DNA of 59,508 bases from Pseudarthrobacter chlorophenolicus (lineage in GTDB: Bacteria > Actinomycetota > Actinomycetes > Actinomycetales > Micrococcaceae): NCBI RefSeq assembly GCF_000962805.1, contig NZ_JZTW01000022.1, positions 1 to 59,508 of the forward strand, written 5' to 3'. The stretch's first letter is position 1, and the number at the start of each line of letters is the position of its first letter. Shown here one piece after another: positions 9,671 to 18,384 of this stretch. The translations under genes and the position numbers were made by a program. The notes below the pieces were generated by a model that had not been told where the DNA came from, made no database searches, and saw only the letters and a program-made list of their open reading frames with translations.

Positions 9671-10432
9671 ATGTGTGGACGCTACGTAATGGCACGCGCC
9701 GTGGGGGACCTCCTGGCAGAATTCGACGCCGAACTGGAGGACGAGGTGAGCATTCCGCCGTCGTGGAATGTAGCCCCCACCGATGCCGTCCCCATCGTCC
9801 TCGAGCGGCTGGTTGACGACGGCCCGGATGCCCGGCAGGTCCGCCAACTGCACGTCGCACGCTGGGGCCTGGTTCCTTCCTGGGCCAAGGATCCGGGCGT
9901 CGGGTCCAAGATGATCAACGCCCGCAGCGAATCGGTGCTGGAGAAGCCCGCATTCCGGAAGGCGATCAAGTCACGGCGCTGCGCTGTACCTGCCGATGGC
10001 TACTACGAGTGGAAGCAGGGCCCCGGGAAGTCCAAGCAGCCGTACTATGTGCATCCCGGCGCGGGCGGGGGCCTGGCTTTCGCCGGCCTCTACGAGTGGT
10101 GGCGCGATCCGTCGGTGCCGGCCGGCGAGCCGGGCCAGTGGCTGCTTTCCACGTCCATCCTGACGGCGGACACCCCGCCGCCGGGCTCCGAATCGACGGT
10201 GTTCGGGAAACTGACCGCTCTCCATGACCGGGTGCCCCTTCCCATGGACCGGGACACCATGCAGGCCTGGCTTGATCCGCAGGCTGACGACGCCGCCGCC
10301 CTGGTGGACATGGTGCGGTCCGGGGTCAAGGATGTGGCCGCTGACTGGCACGTGGAGTCCGTGGGCAAAGACGTGGGCAATGTGCGCAATAACGGACCTG
10401 AACTCATCCGGCCCGTGGAGGCCCTCTTCTAG
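9671..10432 (+). CDS. SRAP domain protein (YedK/HMCES-like abasic-site shield)
   Basis: A 253-residue protein beginning MCGRYVMA. After removal of Met, Cys2 is the residue that crosslinks abasic sites in this family. Other conserved blocks are present: WNVAPTDAVPIV, RWGLVPSWAKD, MINARSES, PADGYYEWK (catalytic Glu), FAGLYEWW and LHDRVPLPM (catalytic His). The start is fixed by the required N-terminal Cys. The family protects AP sites in single-stranded DNA. I see no LexA box directly upstream. Confidence 0.95.
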   Translation: MCGRYVMARAVGDLLAEFDAELEDEVSIPPSWNVAPTDAVPIVLERLVDDGPDARQVRQLHVARWGLVPSWAKDPGVGSKMINARSESVLEKPAFRKAIKSRRCAVPADGYYEWKQGPGKSKQPYYVHPGAGGGLAFAGLYEWWRDPSVPAGEPGQWLLSTSILTADTPPPGSESTVFGKLTALHDRVPLPMDRDTMQAWLDPQADDAAALVDMVRSGVKDVAADWHVESVGKDVGNVRNNGPELIRPVEALF

Positions 10433-10457
10433 CAGTCCGGAGCGGCGGGACGGAAAC

Positions 10458-10880
10458 TCAGACGGTAACCGTACCGTCGTCGTCCACTGCCCAGGTGGGG
10501 TTGTACGCAACTTCCCAGCGGAAACCGTCCGGATCGGAGAAGTACCCCGTGTATCCGCCCCAAGGCTGGGTGACAGGTTCGCCGGTGACTGTAGCCCCGG
10601 CGGCTTTCGCCTCGTCCAGGACCCGGTCCACCTCGTCGGTGCCACTCACGTTATGGCTCAGGGTGATGCAGGGGACCGGCCCGGGAGCGTCGACCCCGGC
10701 CTCAGCGCGCATCTGGCCCGCATCCCAGAGGGAAAGCACAAGCCCGTGGTTGGCCTGGATGAAAACCACTTCGCCGGGGACCTCCCGGTGAACGGGCCAC
10801 CCGAGTCCGTCGACATAGAAGGCCCGGGAGGCCGGAACACTGCGGACACCTAGCGAGATGAAGTCGACTCTGGGTTGCAT
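10458..10880 (-). CDS. VOC (glyoxalase-fold) family protein
   Basis: A 140-residue protein with two beta-alpha-beta-beta-beta modules: an N-terminal FISLGVRSVPASRAFYVDGL and a C-terminal GGYTGYFSDPDGFRWEVAYN. The latter is the usual metal-Glu strand of vicinal-oxygen-chelate proteins. HGLVLSLWDA lies between. The substrate is unknown; this subgroup is generally annotated as glyoxalase or bleomycin-resistance-like. It is divergent from chorismate mutase, with only 19 bases between the two start codons. Confidence 0.9.
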   Translation of the reverse strand: MQPRVDFISLGVRSVPASRAFYVDGLGWPVHREVPGEVVFIQANHGLVLSLWDAGQMRAEAGVDAPGPVPCITLSHNVSGTDEVDRVLDEAKAAGATVTGEPVTQPWGGYTGYFSDPDGFRWEVAYNPTWAVDDDGTVTV

Positions 10881-10887
10881 GCTTCGA

Positions 10888-10893
10888 TACTGT
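10888..10893 (+). promoter_or_regulatory. -10-like hexamer set for a leaderless chorismate mutase mRNA
   Basis: TACTGT (fits TANNNT) is followed by exactly 6 bases and then the ATG at 10900, so transcription would start on the A of the start codon. No Shine-Dalgarno sequence is visible for this gene. The interval to the divergent VOC gene is too short for a normal leader. Confidence 0.4.
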
Positions 10894-10899
10894 CAGAAG

Positions 10900-11223
10900 A
10901 TGGCAACAATTCAAGGAAACGACCGGGATGCACTGGCCGACAAGGAACAGCTCGCCGCAGTCCGAATTGCCGTGGATGAGGTGGACGATCAAATCGTCAC
11001 CCTCATTGCGCGCCGCGAACGCCTGATCAGGATCGCCGGCACCCTCAAGGGTGACGACGCCGAAGTCCGTGCCCCTGACCGCGTGGAGAAGATCATCCAG
11101 CATGTCCGCTCCGCAGCCGAGAAGAAGGACATCGACCCGGACATCGTGGAAGCGACGTACCGGGCCATGATTTCCGGGTTCATTGAACTTGAACTCCGGG
11201 TCCACCACGAAGACAACGGCTGA
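10900..11223 (+). CDS. Chorismate mutase (AroQ type)
   Basis: A 107-residue helical protein with the AroQ pattern: LAAVRIAVDEVDDQIVTLIA (helix 1), RRERLIRIAGTLK with the active-site basic residues, then a second helix with RVEKIIQHVR and a third with YRAMISGFIELE. The enzyme converts chorismate to prephenate for Phe/Tyr synthesis. The start at 10900 gives the usual short AroQ N-terminus; upstream in-frame codons would overlap the divergent gene. It is far from the aro cluster at 52564-56307. It probably acts as a free-standing cytoplasmic dimer. Confidence 0.88.
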   Translation: MATIQGNDRDALADKEQLAAVRIAVDEVDDQIVTLIARRERLIRIAGTLKGDDAEVRAPDRVEKIIQHVRSAAEKKDIDPDIVEATYRAMISGFIELELRVHHEDNG

Positions 11224-11272
11224 CCAGCCACTGGTCACCCCTGCCTAACCTGCAGCTGCCATGCTGCGGGGC

Positions 11273-11662
11273 CTAGAGGTTTTCGTCCACCTTCACGCCG
11301 GACTGGAAGTCCCTGCCGTCAGCTTCGCTGAAGCCTGTCATCACATGGCCTTTGCCGAGGCCATTGATTGCTGCCATGGGGAAGTTCCCTGTGATGGTGC
11401 TGCCTGAATGGCTGACGCCGCCCAGGTCGTAGTTTTCCTCACAGTTCTGTTCGTGGTTAAACGAAAAGAAGGCTATGGCCTCCCCGTTTATGAATTCGAT
11501 GCCCAGCCGGCGCTGGGATGAGTAGTCCGGACTCGCCGCCACAAGACCCACCACATAGGCGCCGGAACCGGGAATGTTGCCGTCTATATCGAACGTGGCC
11601 ACAAGTGTGGAGTCCTGTGCCTTGATGCTGACTTGTTTGAGGAGTGCGTCAGAGGTGCTCAT
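11273..11662 (-). CDS. Hypothetical protein
   Basis: A 129-residue protein beginning MSTSDALLKQVSIKAQD. The composition is acidic and beta-rich with many Gly, Ser and Asn, and there is no signal peptide or membrane segment. Visible features are RRLGIEFINGEAIAFFSFNH, which reads like two beta strands, and a Gly/Ser/Thr-rich middle. I do not recognise a family. Its start lies about 90 bases from the LexA-like site on the other strand, so both genes share that intergenic segment. It could be a soluble beta-barrel protein, but nothing supports a function. Confidence 0.6.
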   Translation of the reverse strand: MSTSDALLKQVSIKAQDSTLVATFDIDGNIPGSGAYVVGLVAASPDYSSQRRLGIEFINGEAIAFFSFNHEQNCEENYDLGGVSHSGSTITGNFPMAAINGLGKGHVMTGFSEADGRDFQSGVKVDENL

Positions 11663-11753
11663 GCACCCATCCTGCTCCCTGCAGAACTGTCAGTCCACCC
11701 CCTTAAACCGCGATTCTATGCATTGGGTGGAGCCGGGCGTAGACTGGAGTTGT

Positions 11754-11769
11754 TCGAACACATATTCGA
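11754..11769. promoter_or_regulatory. SOS (LexA) box upstream of DUF6504-dnaE2
   Basis: TCGAAC-ACAT-ATTCGA matches the actinobacterial LexA consensus TCGAAC-N4-GTTCGA at 11 of 12 defined positions. Flanking bases extend the dyad (TTCGAAC to the left, ATTCGAA to the right). It lies 43 bases upstream of the DUF6504 start and is the natural control point for the error-prone polymerase that follows. Confidence 0.85.
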
Positions 11770-11812
11770 ATACTTTTCCCAGTTTGCAGTACCAGCCAGT
11801 CCCGGAGGCGCC

Positions 11813-12160
11813 ATGGGCATGTTCAGCGAATCAGTTGATGTCGCCTGCACCCCCGACGGCCTTCCCCAGAGCCTTGTCTGGGCCGGGCGTAGCTATGACA
11901 TCTGCGCCGAACCCCTCCGCTGGTACGAACGCCGCCAATGGTGGGCTGAGGAAAGCCGGGTGCCCCTGGGAAGCGGGCCCGGGATGGTGGACCACGAAAT
12001 CTGGCGGATCCAGGTCGTGCCACAGGTTTCACCAGGACGCCGCCCCGGTACGGAAATCCAGCCCATGGAACCTCTCACGCTTGATCTCACCCGGCACATC
12101 CGCAGTGGCAGGTGGCGGCTGCTGCGCATCCACGACGCCCTTCGACCCAGAACAGCATGA
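11813..12160 (+). CDS. DUF6504 family protein (ImuB-C cassette companion)
   Basis: About 115 residues starting MGMFSESVDVACTPDGLPQS. The core has FVWAGRSYDI-like LVWAGRSYDICAEPLRWYER and WRIQVV, then LDLTRHIRSGRWRLLRI at the end. This matches the small DUF6504 proteins that in actinobacteria usually sit between the imuB-type polymerase gene and dnaE2. GGAGG at 11804-11808 sits 4 bases before the ATG at 11813 and 10 before the ATG at 11819; either could be used. Its TGA overlaps the dnaE2 ATG (ATGA), so the two are translationally coupled. The function is unknown, but SOS control is implied. Confidence 0.78.
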   Translation: MGMFSESVDVACTPDGLPQSLVWAGRSYDICAEPLRWYERRQWWAEESRVPLGSGPGMVDHEIWRIQVVPQVSPGRRPGTEIQPMEPLTLDLTRHIRSGRWRLLRIHDALRPRTA

Positions 12161-15100
12161 GTTTTACGCACCTGCATGTCTCCACCGCCTTCAGCGCGCA
12201 TTACGGAGTCTCCTGGCCGGAGGAATTGGCCCAAGCCGCCGCTGACGACGGCGCCTCAGCGCTCGCCTGCACCGACCGCGACGGGCTGTACGGCACCATC
12301 AAGCACCTCAAGGCCTGCATGGCCGCCGGCCTCGACCCCATCGTTGGGGTTGACCTTGCGGTGCTTGACGACGACGGCGATCGCCGCACCGAGGTGTCCG
12401 GACGGGTTGTTGTGCTCGCCAAGGGGCACAACAACGGTGCCGGTTACAGGGCGCTGTGCCGGCTGATCTCAGACGCCCACGCCAGGACGTCCGGCCGGGC
12501 GGGAGGAACGGTACCAGTGGCCGTTACCCGTGCAGAGCTGGCTTCAAGGACCCTGGACCCCCAAACACTCAAACCAGTCCTGGTGGTCCTCATTGGGCCG
12601 GACTCCGATGTGGGGCGTGCCATGGGCGGAAGGCGGTACCTGCGTCCCCGCACCCTGTTCAAGCAATGGCTCGATGCCATGCCGGCAGGGACAGTGGTGG
12701 CAGAGATTGTTTCCCAGCTCAGCGCCCCCGGGTCACCCCTGAGCACCGCCCATGCGGTAAGGATGCTCCGCCTGGCCGAAGAGCACCGTGTTCCCGCGGT
12801 CCTCACCAATGCCGTCAGGTACTGCGGAGCGGACGGAGCACCCACCGCTGATGTCCTTGACTCAGCACGCACGCTCAAATCACTGCCCGAACTGGCCGGC
12901 GAACCCCTCCTGCAGCCCACCGGGCAGGGATGGCTGAAAACCTCGGACCATATGCGCCGGCTTGCCCGGGAAGTCATTTCCGCAGCCGGTTACGGCAACG
13001 CCGACCTCACCCAGCTCCTTGCGCAGACCGAGGCGCTCGCCGATGCCTGCAGGATCGATCCTGCCAGTGACATGGGGTGGAAGCAGCCTGTTGTTCCGGA
13101 GGCGTCCATCATCGGGATCAACCAGGACCCTGCACTGGAACTGGTCCAGCGGTGCCACGCCGGAATTGCCAGGCGCTTCCCCGGGATTACCGGCACCGCG
13201 GAACAAACCATGCTCACCAGGCTCGAACATGAGCTGAACATCATCCGCAACCTCAACTTCTCCTCCTACTTCCTGACCGTGGCAGAAGTTTCCCGGATGA
13301 TCCAGGACATGGGAGTCCGCGCCGCAGCCCGGGGATCAGGTGCTTCCAGCCTGGTCAACTACCTGATTGACGTCAGCCAGGTAAATCCGCTGCAGCATGA
13401 CCTGATCTTTGAGCGTTTCCTGTCCCAGGACAGGGCCACCCTTCCGGATATCGACATCGACGTCGAAAGCGCAGAACGCCACAACGTCTACCGCAGGATC
13501 TTCGAACGGTTCGGGGCTGAACGGGTCACGCTGATGAGCATGCAAAACGGATACAGGGCCAGGGGAGCAGTACGCGACGCCGGCCTCGCCCTGGGCATGG
13601 ACGGCGACGAAGTGGGGGAGATCGCTAAGCAGCTGTGGCGCTTTTCCGCAGGTAAATTCCGGGAAGCGCTCCAGGAAAAACCTGAGCTGCGCGATTTTGC
13701 AGGACGGGTGGAACAGCGGGACACGGACGGCAACCAGCAACTGGATCTCCTGGTGGACCTGACCGAGCGCCTTGACCGGCTGCCCCGCCACATCTCCATG
13801 CACCCCTGCGGAGTGATCCTGGGTGACGCCACCCTGCTGGACCGCACCCCGGTGCAGCCCAGCGGGTTGGGGCTGCCCATGAGCCAGTTCGACAAACACG
13901 ACATGGACCCCATGGGAATGCTGAAACTTGATGTCCTGGGCGTCAGGATGCAAAGCGCCATGGCGTTTGCCGTCCGTGAGGTCATCAGGCTCCACCCCTC
14001 CAAGGCGGAGGTTGTGGCTGCCGGGAACCACACCCGCGGTCTTCAGGGGACCGGCCCGGACTACATCGCAGATAACGGGCACATCGACCTCAATGCCGTT
14101 CCGCTGGACGACGAAGCAACGTTCGAACTCATCAGGAGTACCCACACGCTGGGTTGTTTCCAGATCGAGTCCCCCGGCCAGCGGGAACTGATCGGCAAAA
14201 TGGCACCCCGGGAATTCAACGACCTCATCATCGACATTTCCCTGTTCCGGCCGGGGCCAATGAAATCGGACATGGTCCGGCCCTTCCTGGAGCACCGGCA
14301 CGGCTTCGCCCCTGAGGTATACCCCCACCCTGACCTCAAGCCTGTCCTCGCTGAGACCCATGGGGTCACTGTGTTCCATGAGCAGATCCTTAAGACCTTC
14401 GACGTCATGACTCACTGCGGTCTTGCCCGTGCCGACGAGTTCCGCCGCGCCCTGGGCAATGAACATCGCGAACCCGCTGTGGAGGAGTTCTTCCGCAGGG
14501 AAGCCCGGGCAAAGGGTTACACCCCTGATGTGGTGGACAAAGTCTGGGGAACCCTGAAGGCCTTCGGCAGTTTCGGGTTCTGCAAAGCACACGGCGCCGC
14601 CTTTGCGGTTCCCACGTACCAGTCCGCGTGGCTAAAGGCGCACCACCCGGAAGCATTCCTGGCGGGACTGTGGGAACACGATCCAGGCATGTACCCCAAA
14701 CGGTTGCTGGTCTCTGAAGCACGGCGCCTTGGCATCCCCATCCTTCCGCTGGACATCAACCGGAGCAAGGACGAATACCGGGTGGAACGGATCCTGTCCG
14801 GACCCGATTCCGGAAAGCTGGGGATCCGGCTCAGCCTGAAAGGCATCTACGGGCTTTCGGGAACTGAACTGAAGCGGCTCGTCGCCGGGCAGCCCTTTGA
14901 CTCTCTCGCGGACCTTCGGTCGCGTTCCAGGATCAGCAAGCCCAGCATCAAGAGGCTTGCCCAGCTTGGTGCGTTCGACTCCCTCCACCGGGAAGCAGGA
15001 GGAACTGCCAACCGTGCCGACCTCGTCCAGCATCTGCAACAGCTTCAGGCCTCGGGAAGCCGGAAGGGCACCGACGTGCTGGAAGGCCAGCTGTCTTTCC

Positions 15101-15642
15101 CGCTGGGCGACATTGAGTTGCGCAACGTCAAGCCAGGGCTGCCCACACCGACCCTGGTGGAAACAGTCCGGGCCGAACTTGACCTGATGGCTGTGGATGT
15201 CAGCACCCACCTGATGGACAGCCACCGCCCCGTCCTGGAAAGGCTGGGCGTCACCACGGCTGACAGGCTGTTGGGATTGCGGAACGGAACCGAAGTGCTG
15301 GTGGCAGGCGTCCGGGTCGCCACCCAAACGCCGCCGATGCGTGGGGGCAGGCGGGTGGTGTTCATCAGCATCGACGACGGTACCGGCTGCGTCGATTCAG
15401 TGTTCTTCCACGAAGCCCAGGAAAGCGCCGGGCCGCTCCTTTTTGGCACCAGGATGCTGCTGATCCGGGGCACCACACGGAGGACCGGCCCACGGGGAAT
15501 CAGCCTGAGCGCCAGCATGGCCTGGGACCTCGGCAGGCCCGAAACGCTGCCGTTCCCGCCGTCGGAACCTTCCTTCCAGGACGTTGCGCACCCGCTTGAT
15601 GGCATTACCAGGAGCCTTGCCATCACCGGTTTCAACGGCTGA
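12157..15642 (+). CDS. dnaE2: Error-prone DNA polymerase DnaE2 (ImuC)
   Basis: A 1161-residue C-family polymerase. The N-terminal PHP domain opens FTHLHVSTAFSAHYGVSW. The palm follows with AARGSGASSLVNYLI and the catalytic LPDIDIDVES (Asp431 and Asp433 from the chosen start). Later come CFQIESPGQ, FRPGPMKSDMV, ALGNEHREPA and FGFCKAHGAAFA, then helix-hairpin-helix and OB-fold segments (VLVAGVRVATQTPPM). Length and the absence of the extra tail of DnaE1 indicate the SOS mutasome subunit. It is translated from an ATG overlapping the DUF6504 stop and is expected to be LexA-regulated. No imuA or imuB is present beside it. Confidence 0.95.
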   Translation: MSFTHLHVSTAFSAHYGVSWPEELAQAAADDGASALACTDRDGLYGTIKHLKACMAAGLDPIVGVDLAVLDDDGDRRTEVSGRVVVLAKGHNNGAGYRALCRLISDAHARTSGRAGGTVPVAVTRAELASRTLDPQTLKPVLVVLIGPDSDVGRAMGGRRYLRPRTLFKQWLDAMPAGTVVAEIVSQLSAPGSPLSTAHAVRMLRLAEEHRVPAVLTNAVRYCGADGAPTADVLDSARTLKSLPELAGEPLLQPTGQGWLKTSDHMRRLAREVISAAGYGNADLTQLLAQTEALADACRIDPASDMGWKQPVVPEASIIGINQDPALELVQRCHAGIARRFPGITGTAEQTMLTRLEHELNIIRNLNFSSYFLTVAEVSRMIQDMGVRAAARGSGASSLVNYLIDVSQVNPLQHDLIFERFLSQDRATLPDIDIDVESAERHNVYRRIFERFGAERVTLMSMQNGYRARGAVRDAGLALGMDGDEVGEIAKQLWRFSAGKFREALQEKPELRDFAGRVEQRDTDGNQQLDLLVDLTERLDRLPRHISMHPCGVILGDATLLDRTPVQPSGLGLPMSQFDKHDMDPMGMLKLDVLGVRMQSAMAFAVREVIRLHPSKAEVVAAGNHTRGLQGTGPDYIADNGHIDLNAVPLDDEATFELIRSTHTLGCFQIESPGQRELIGKMAPREFNDLIIDISLFRPGPMKSDMVRPFLEHRHGFAPEVYPHPDLKPVLAETHGVTVFHEQILKTFDVMTHCGLARADEFRRALGNEHREPAVEEFFRREARAKGYTPDVVDKVWGTLKAFGSFGFCKAHGAAFAVPTYQSAWLKAHHPEAFLAGLWEHDPGMYPKRLLVSEARRLGIPILPLDINRSKDEYRVERILSGPDSGKLGIRLSLKGIYGLSGTELKRLVAGQPFDSLADLRSRSRISKPSIKRLAQLGAFDSLHREAGGTANRADLVQHLQQLQASGSRKGTDVLEGQLSFPLGDIELRNVKPGLPTPTLVETVRAELDLMAVDVSTHLMDSHRPVLERLGVTTADRLLGLRNGTEVLVAGVRVATQTPPMRGGRRVVFISIDDGTGCVDSVFFHEAQESAGPLLFGTRMLLIRGTTRRTGPRGISLSASMAWDLGRPETLPFPPSEPSFQDVAHPLDGITRSLAITGFNG

Positions 15643-15770
15643 CTTCGGCTTCGCAGCTGCAGTGTGCCGCGTTGGTCGGCCCTCCGCCGAACCGATAGCA
15701 TTGACGGTGGCTGGCTGTGGTCCCCGTACGCCGCAAGCTATGAAGCCTCAACTTTGAATAGGAGACACCC

Positions 15771-17780
15771 GTGTCAGATGCCCAGCAGATCACCCTTCTC
15801 GTCGATGGCGAAGAGACCAAGGTGACTACCGGGACAACCGGTGCGGAACTCTTCTTTGAGCGCCGCGATGTTGTCGTGGCCCGCGTTAACGGCGAACTCA
15901 AGGACCTGGACCAGGAACTGCCCGAAGGTGCCGAGGTGGAAGGCGTCACCATCGAATCCCCTGACGGACTGAACGTCCTGCGCCACTCCACCGCCCACGT
16001 CATGGCCCAGGCTGTCCAGCAGCTGCGCCCCGACGCCAAGCTCGGCATCGGCCCCTACATCACCGATGGCTTCTACTTCGACTTCGATGTCGCTGAGCCC
16101 TTCACCCCCGAGGACCTCAAGACCCTCGAGAAGATGATGCAGAAGATCATCAACCAGAACCAGAAGTTCGTCCGCCGCGTTGTCAGCGAAGACCAAGCCC
16201 GCGAAGCCATGAAGAACGAGCCCTACAAGCTCGAACTGCTGGGCAAGAAAAACGAAGCCGCCGAGGCCGGCGAAGGCGTGAACGTCGAGGTCGGCGCCGG
16301 CGACATCACCATCTACGACAATGTGGAGCGCAAGGAAGGCACCATTGTCTGGTGTGACCTTTGCCGCGGCCCGCACCTGCCCAACACCAAGCTCATCTCC
16401 AACGCCTTCGCCCTGACCCGTTCCTCGTCCGCCTACTGGCTGGGCAACCAGAAGAACCAGCAGCTGCAGCGCATCTACGGCACTGCCTGGCCCACCAAGG
16501 ACGCCCTCAAGGCCTACCAGGAACGGATCGCCGAGGCCGAACGGCGTGACCACCGCAAGCTTGGTTCCGAGCTTGACCTGTTCTCGTTCCCCGATGAGCT
16601 GGGCTCGGGCCTCCCCGTATTCCACCCCAAGGGCGGCATCATCCGCAAGGAGATGGAGGACTACTCCCGCCAGCGGCACGTGGAGGCCGGCTACGAGTTC
16701 GTCTACACCCCGCACATCACCAAGGGCCACCTGTACGAGGTTTCCGGTCACCTGGACTGGTACAAGGAGGGCATGTTCCCGGCGATGCATGTCGACGCCG
16801 AGCTCAATGAGGACGGCACTGTCCGCAAGCCCGGCCAGGACTATTACCTGAAGCCGATGAACTGCCCCATGCATAACCTGATCTTCCGCTCGCGCGGCCG
16901 CTCGTACCGCGAACTTCCGCTGCGCCTGTTTGAATTCGGCTCCGTCTACCGGTACGAGAAGTCCGGCGTGGTCCACGGCCTGACCCGTGTCCGAGGGATG
17001 ACACAGGACGATGCCCACATATACTGCACCCGCGAGCAGATGAAGGACGAGCTCACCAAGACGCTCACCTTTGTCCTGGACCTGCTCAAGGACTACGGCC
17101 TCAACGACTTCTATCTGGAACTGTCCACCAAGGACCCGGAAAAGTATGTCGGTGAGGACGCTGCGTGGGAGGAAGCCACCCGCACCCTGGCCGAAGTGGC
17201 CCAGGAATCGGGACTGGAACTCGTGCCCGATCCGGGTGGAGCCGCGTTCTACGGCCCCAAGATCTCCGTACAGGCCAAGGACGCCCTGGGCCGCACCTGG
17301 CAGATGTCCACCATCCAGCTGGACTTCAACCTGCCCGAGCGCTTCGAACTGGAATTCCAGGCGGCCGACGGCAGCCGGCAGCGTCCCGTGATGATCCACC
17401 GTGCGCTTTTCGGCTCGGTGGAGAGGTTCATGGGCGTCCTCACCGAACACTACGCAGGTGCCTTCCCGGCATGGCTGGCGCCCGTCCAGGTGGTGGGCAT
17501 CCCGGTGGCCGAAACCTTCAACGAGTACATGTTCGACGTCGTCGACCAGCTGAAGGCGGCCGGTATCCGCGCCGAGGTGGACACCTCCTCGGACCGGTTC
17601 CCGAAGAAGATCCGCACCGCCAGCAAGGACAAAATTCCGTTCGTGCTGATCGCCGGCGGAGACGACGCCGAAGCCGGCGCGGTTTCCTTCCGGTTCCGGG
17701 ACGGCAGCCAGGACAACGGCGTGCCGGTGGCAGAGGCAGTCAAGCGGATCACCGAAGCCGTACGTAACCGGACCAGCTAG
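15771..17780 (+). CDS. thrS: Threonine-tRNA ligase
   Basis: A 669-residue class II synthetase. Residues 1-65 form the TGS domain. The editing domain has the zinc-like HSTAHVMAQ motif (His72, His76). The catalytic core carries MNCPMHNLIFRSRGRSYR, RLFEFGSVYRYEKSG and FYGPKISVQAKD, and the HGLTRVRGMTQDDAHI segment includes motif 2. The anticodon domain ends the protein (QVVGIPVAE onward). GTG start with AGGAG at about 15760-15764. No T-box leader is visible in the 128 bases upstream. The HIT gene follows after 16 bases. Confidence 0.97.
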   Translation: MSDAQQITLLVDGEETKVTTGTTGAELFFERRDVVVARVNGELKDLDQELPEGAEVEGVTIESPDGLNVLRHSTAHVMAQAVQQLRPDAKLGIGPYITDGFYFDFDVAEPFTPEDLKTLEKMMQKIINQNQKFVRRVVSEDQAREAMKNEPYKLELLGKKNEAAEAGEGVNVEVGAGDITIYDNVERKEGTIVWCDLCRGPHLPNTKLISNAFALTRSSSAYWLGNQKNQQLQRIYGTAWPTKDALKAYQERIAEAERRDHRKLGSELDLFSFPDELGSGLPVFHPKGGIIRKEMEDYSRQRHVEAGYEFVYTPHITKGHLYEVSGHLDWYKEGMFPAMHVDAELNEDGTVRKPGQDYYLKPMNCPMHNLIFRSRGRSYRELPLRLFEFGSVYRYEKSGVVHGLTRVRGMTQDDAHIYCTREQMKDELTKTLTFVLDLLKDYGLNDFYLELSTKDPEKYVGEDAAWEEATRTLAEVAQESGLELVPDPGGAAFYGPKISVQAKDALGRTWQMSTIQLDFNLPERFELEFQAADGSRQRPVMIHRALFGSVERFMGVLTEHYAGAFPAWLAPVQVVGIPVAETFNEYMFDVVDQLKAAGIRAEVDTSSDRFPKKIRTASKDKIPFVLIAGGDDAEAGAVSFRFRDGSQDNGVPVAEAVKRITEAVRNRTS

Positions 17781-17796
17781 CGAACGGAACAGCACC

Positions 17797-18384
17797 GTGG
17801 AGGAGAACACAGGCGCCGGGTATCCAGGGGATGCCGGTGTAACCGACGACTTTGCCCTGGCCGGTGTCCCGGACGCTTTCCAGCGCCTGTGGACTCCGCA
17901 CCGGATGGCCTACATCAAGGGCGGGCAGCACCAGTTCAAGAACGAGAATGACTGCCCGTTCTGCGTAGGCCCGGGCCGCACCGACGAGGACGCCCTCATC
18001 GTGTACCGGGGGAAATCCTGCTACGTGGTGCTGAACCTCTTTCCCTACAACCCGGGGCACCTGCTGGTCTGCCCTTACCGGCACGTCCCGGACTACACGG
18101 ACCTGACGGTGGAAGAAACTGCCGAATTCGCAGACCTCACCCAGACGGCGATGCGTGTCCTGCGCAAGGTGTCCAACCCGGGCGGATTCAACCTGGGCAT
18201 GAACCAGGGTGTGGTGGGCGGTGCCGGTATCGCCGCCCACCTGCACCAGCACGTCGTTCCTCGCTGGGGCGGCGACGGGAACTTCTTCCCCATCATTGCC
18301 CAGACCAAGGCCATCACGCAGACCCTCGATGAGGTCCGGCAGATGGTGGCCGACGCCTGGCCCGGGGAGACTGATGCTGAATAG
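17797..18384 (+). CDS. HIT domain protein (Ap4A hydrolase/phosphorylase-like)
   Basis: A 195-residue HIT protein. The histidine triad is HLHQHVVPRW. It is preceded by CPFC at the zinc-binding N-terminal region, VVLNLFPYNPGHLLVCPYRH and GFNLGMNQG. The family hydrolyses or phosphorolyses dinucleoside polyphosphates such as Ap4A, a by-product of aminoacyl-tRNA synthetases, which fits its place after thrS. GTG start. Its 3' end overlaps the next gene by 11 bases. Confidence 0.92.
   Translation: MEENTGAGYPGDAGVTDDFALAGVPDAFQRLWTPHRMAYIKGGQHQFKNENDCPFCVGPGRTDEDALIVYRGKSCYVVLNLFPYNPGHLLVCPYRHVPDYTDLTVEETAEFADLTQTAMRVLRKVSNPGGFNLGMNQGVVGGAGIAAHLHQHVVPRWGGDGNFFPIIAQTKAITQTLDEVRQMVADAWPGETDAE

Noticed and set aside
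13336..14592. Open frame opposite dnaE2
   Set aside because: The plus strand carries unbroken polymerase motifs throughout; the minus frame has no recognisable family.
15643..15770. Possible T-box leader before thrS (and before hisS, aspS and alaS)
   Set aside because: I could not find a conserved T-box sequence or an antiterminator with tRNA-pairing bulge in any of these leaders.
15774..17810. Long open frame of 678 codons on the minus strand opposite thrS
   Set aside because: It mirrors a highly conserved synthetase gene, has low-complexity Val/Gly/Leu/His composition and no domain. In GC-rich DNA with G/C third positions, the opposite frame often stays open by chance.
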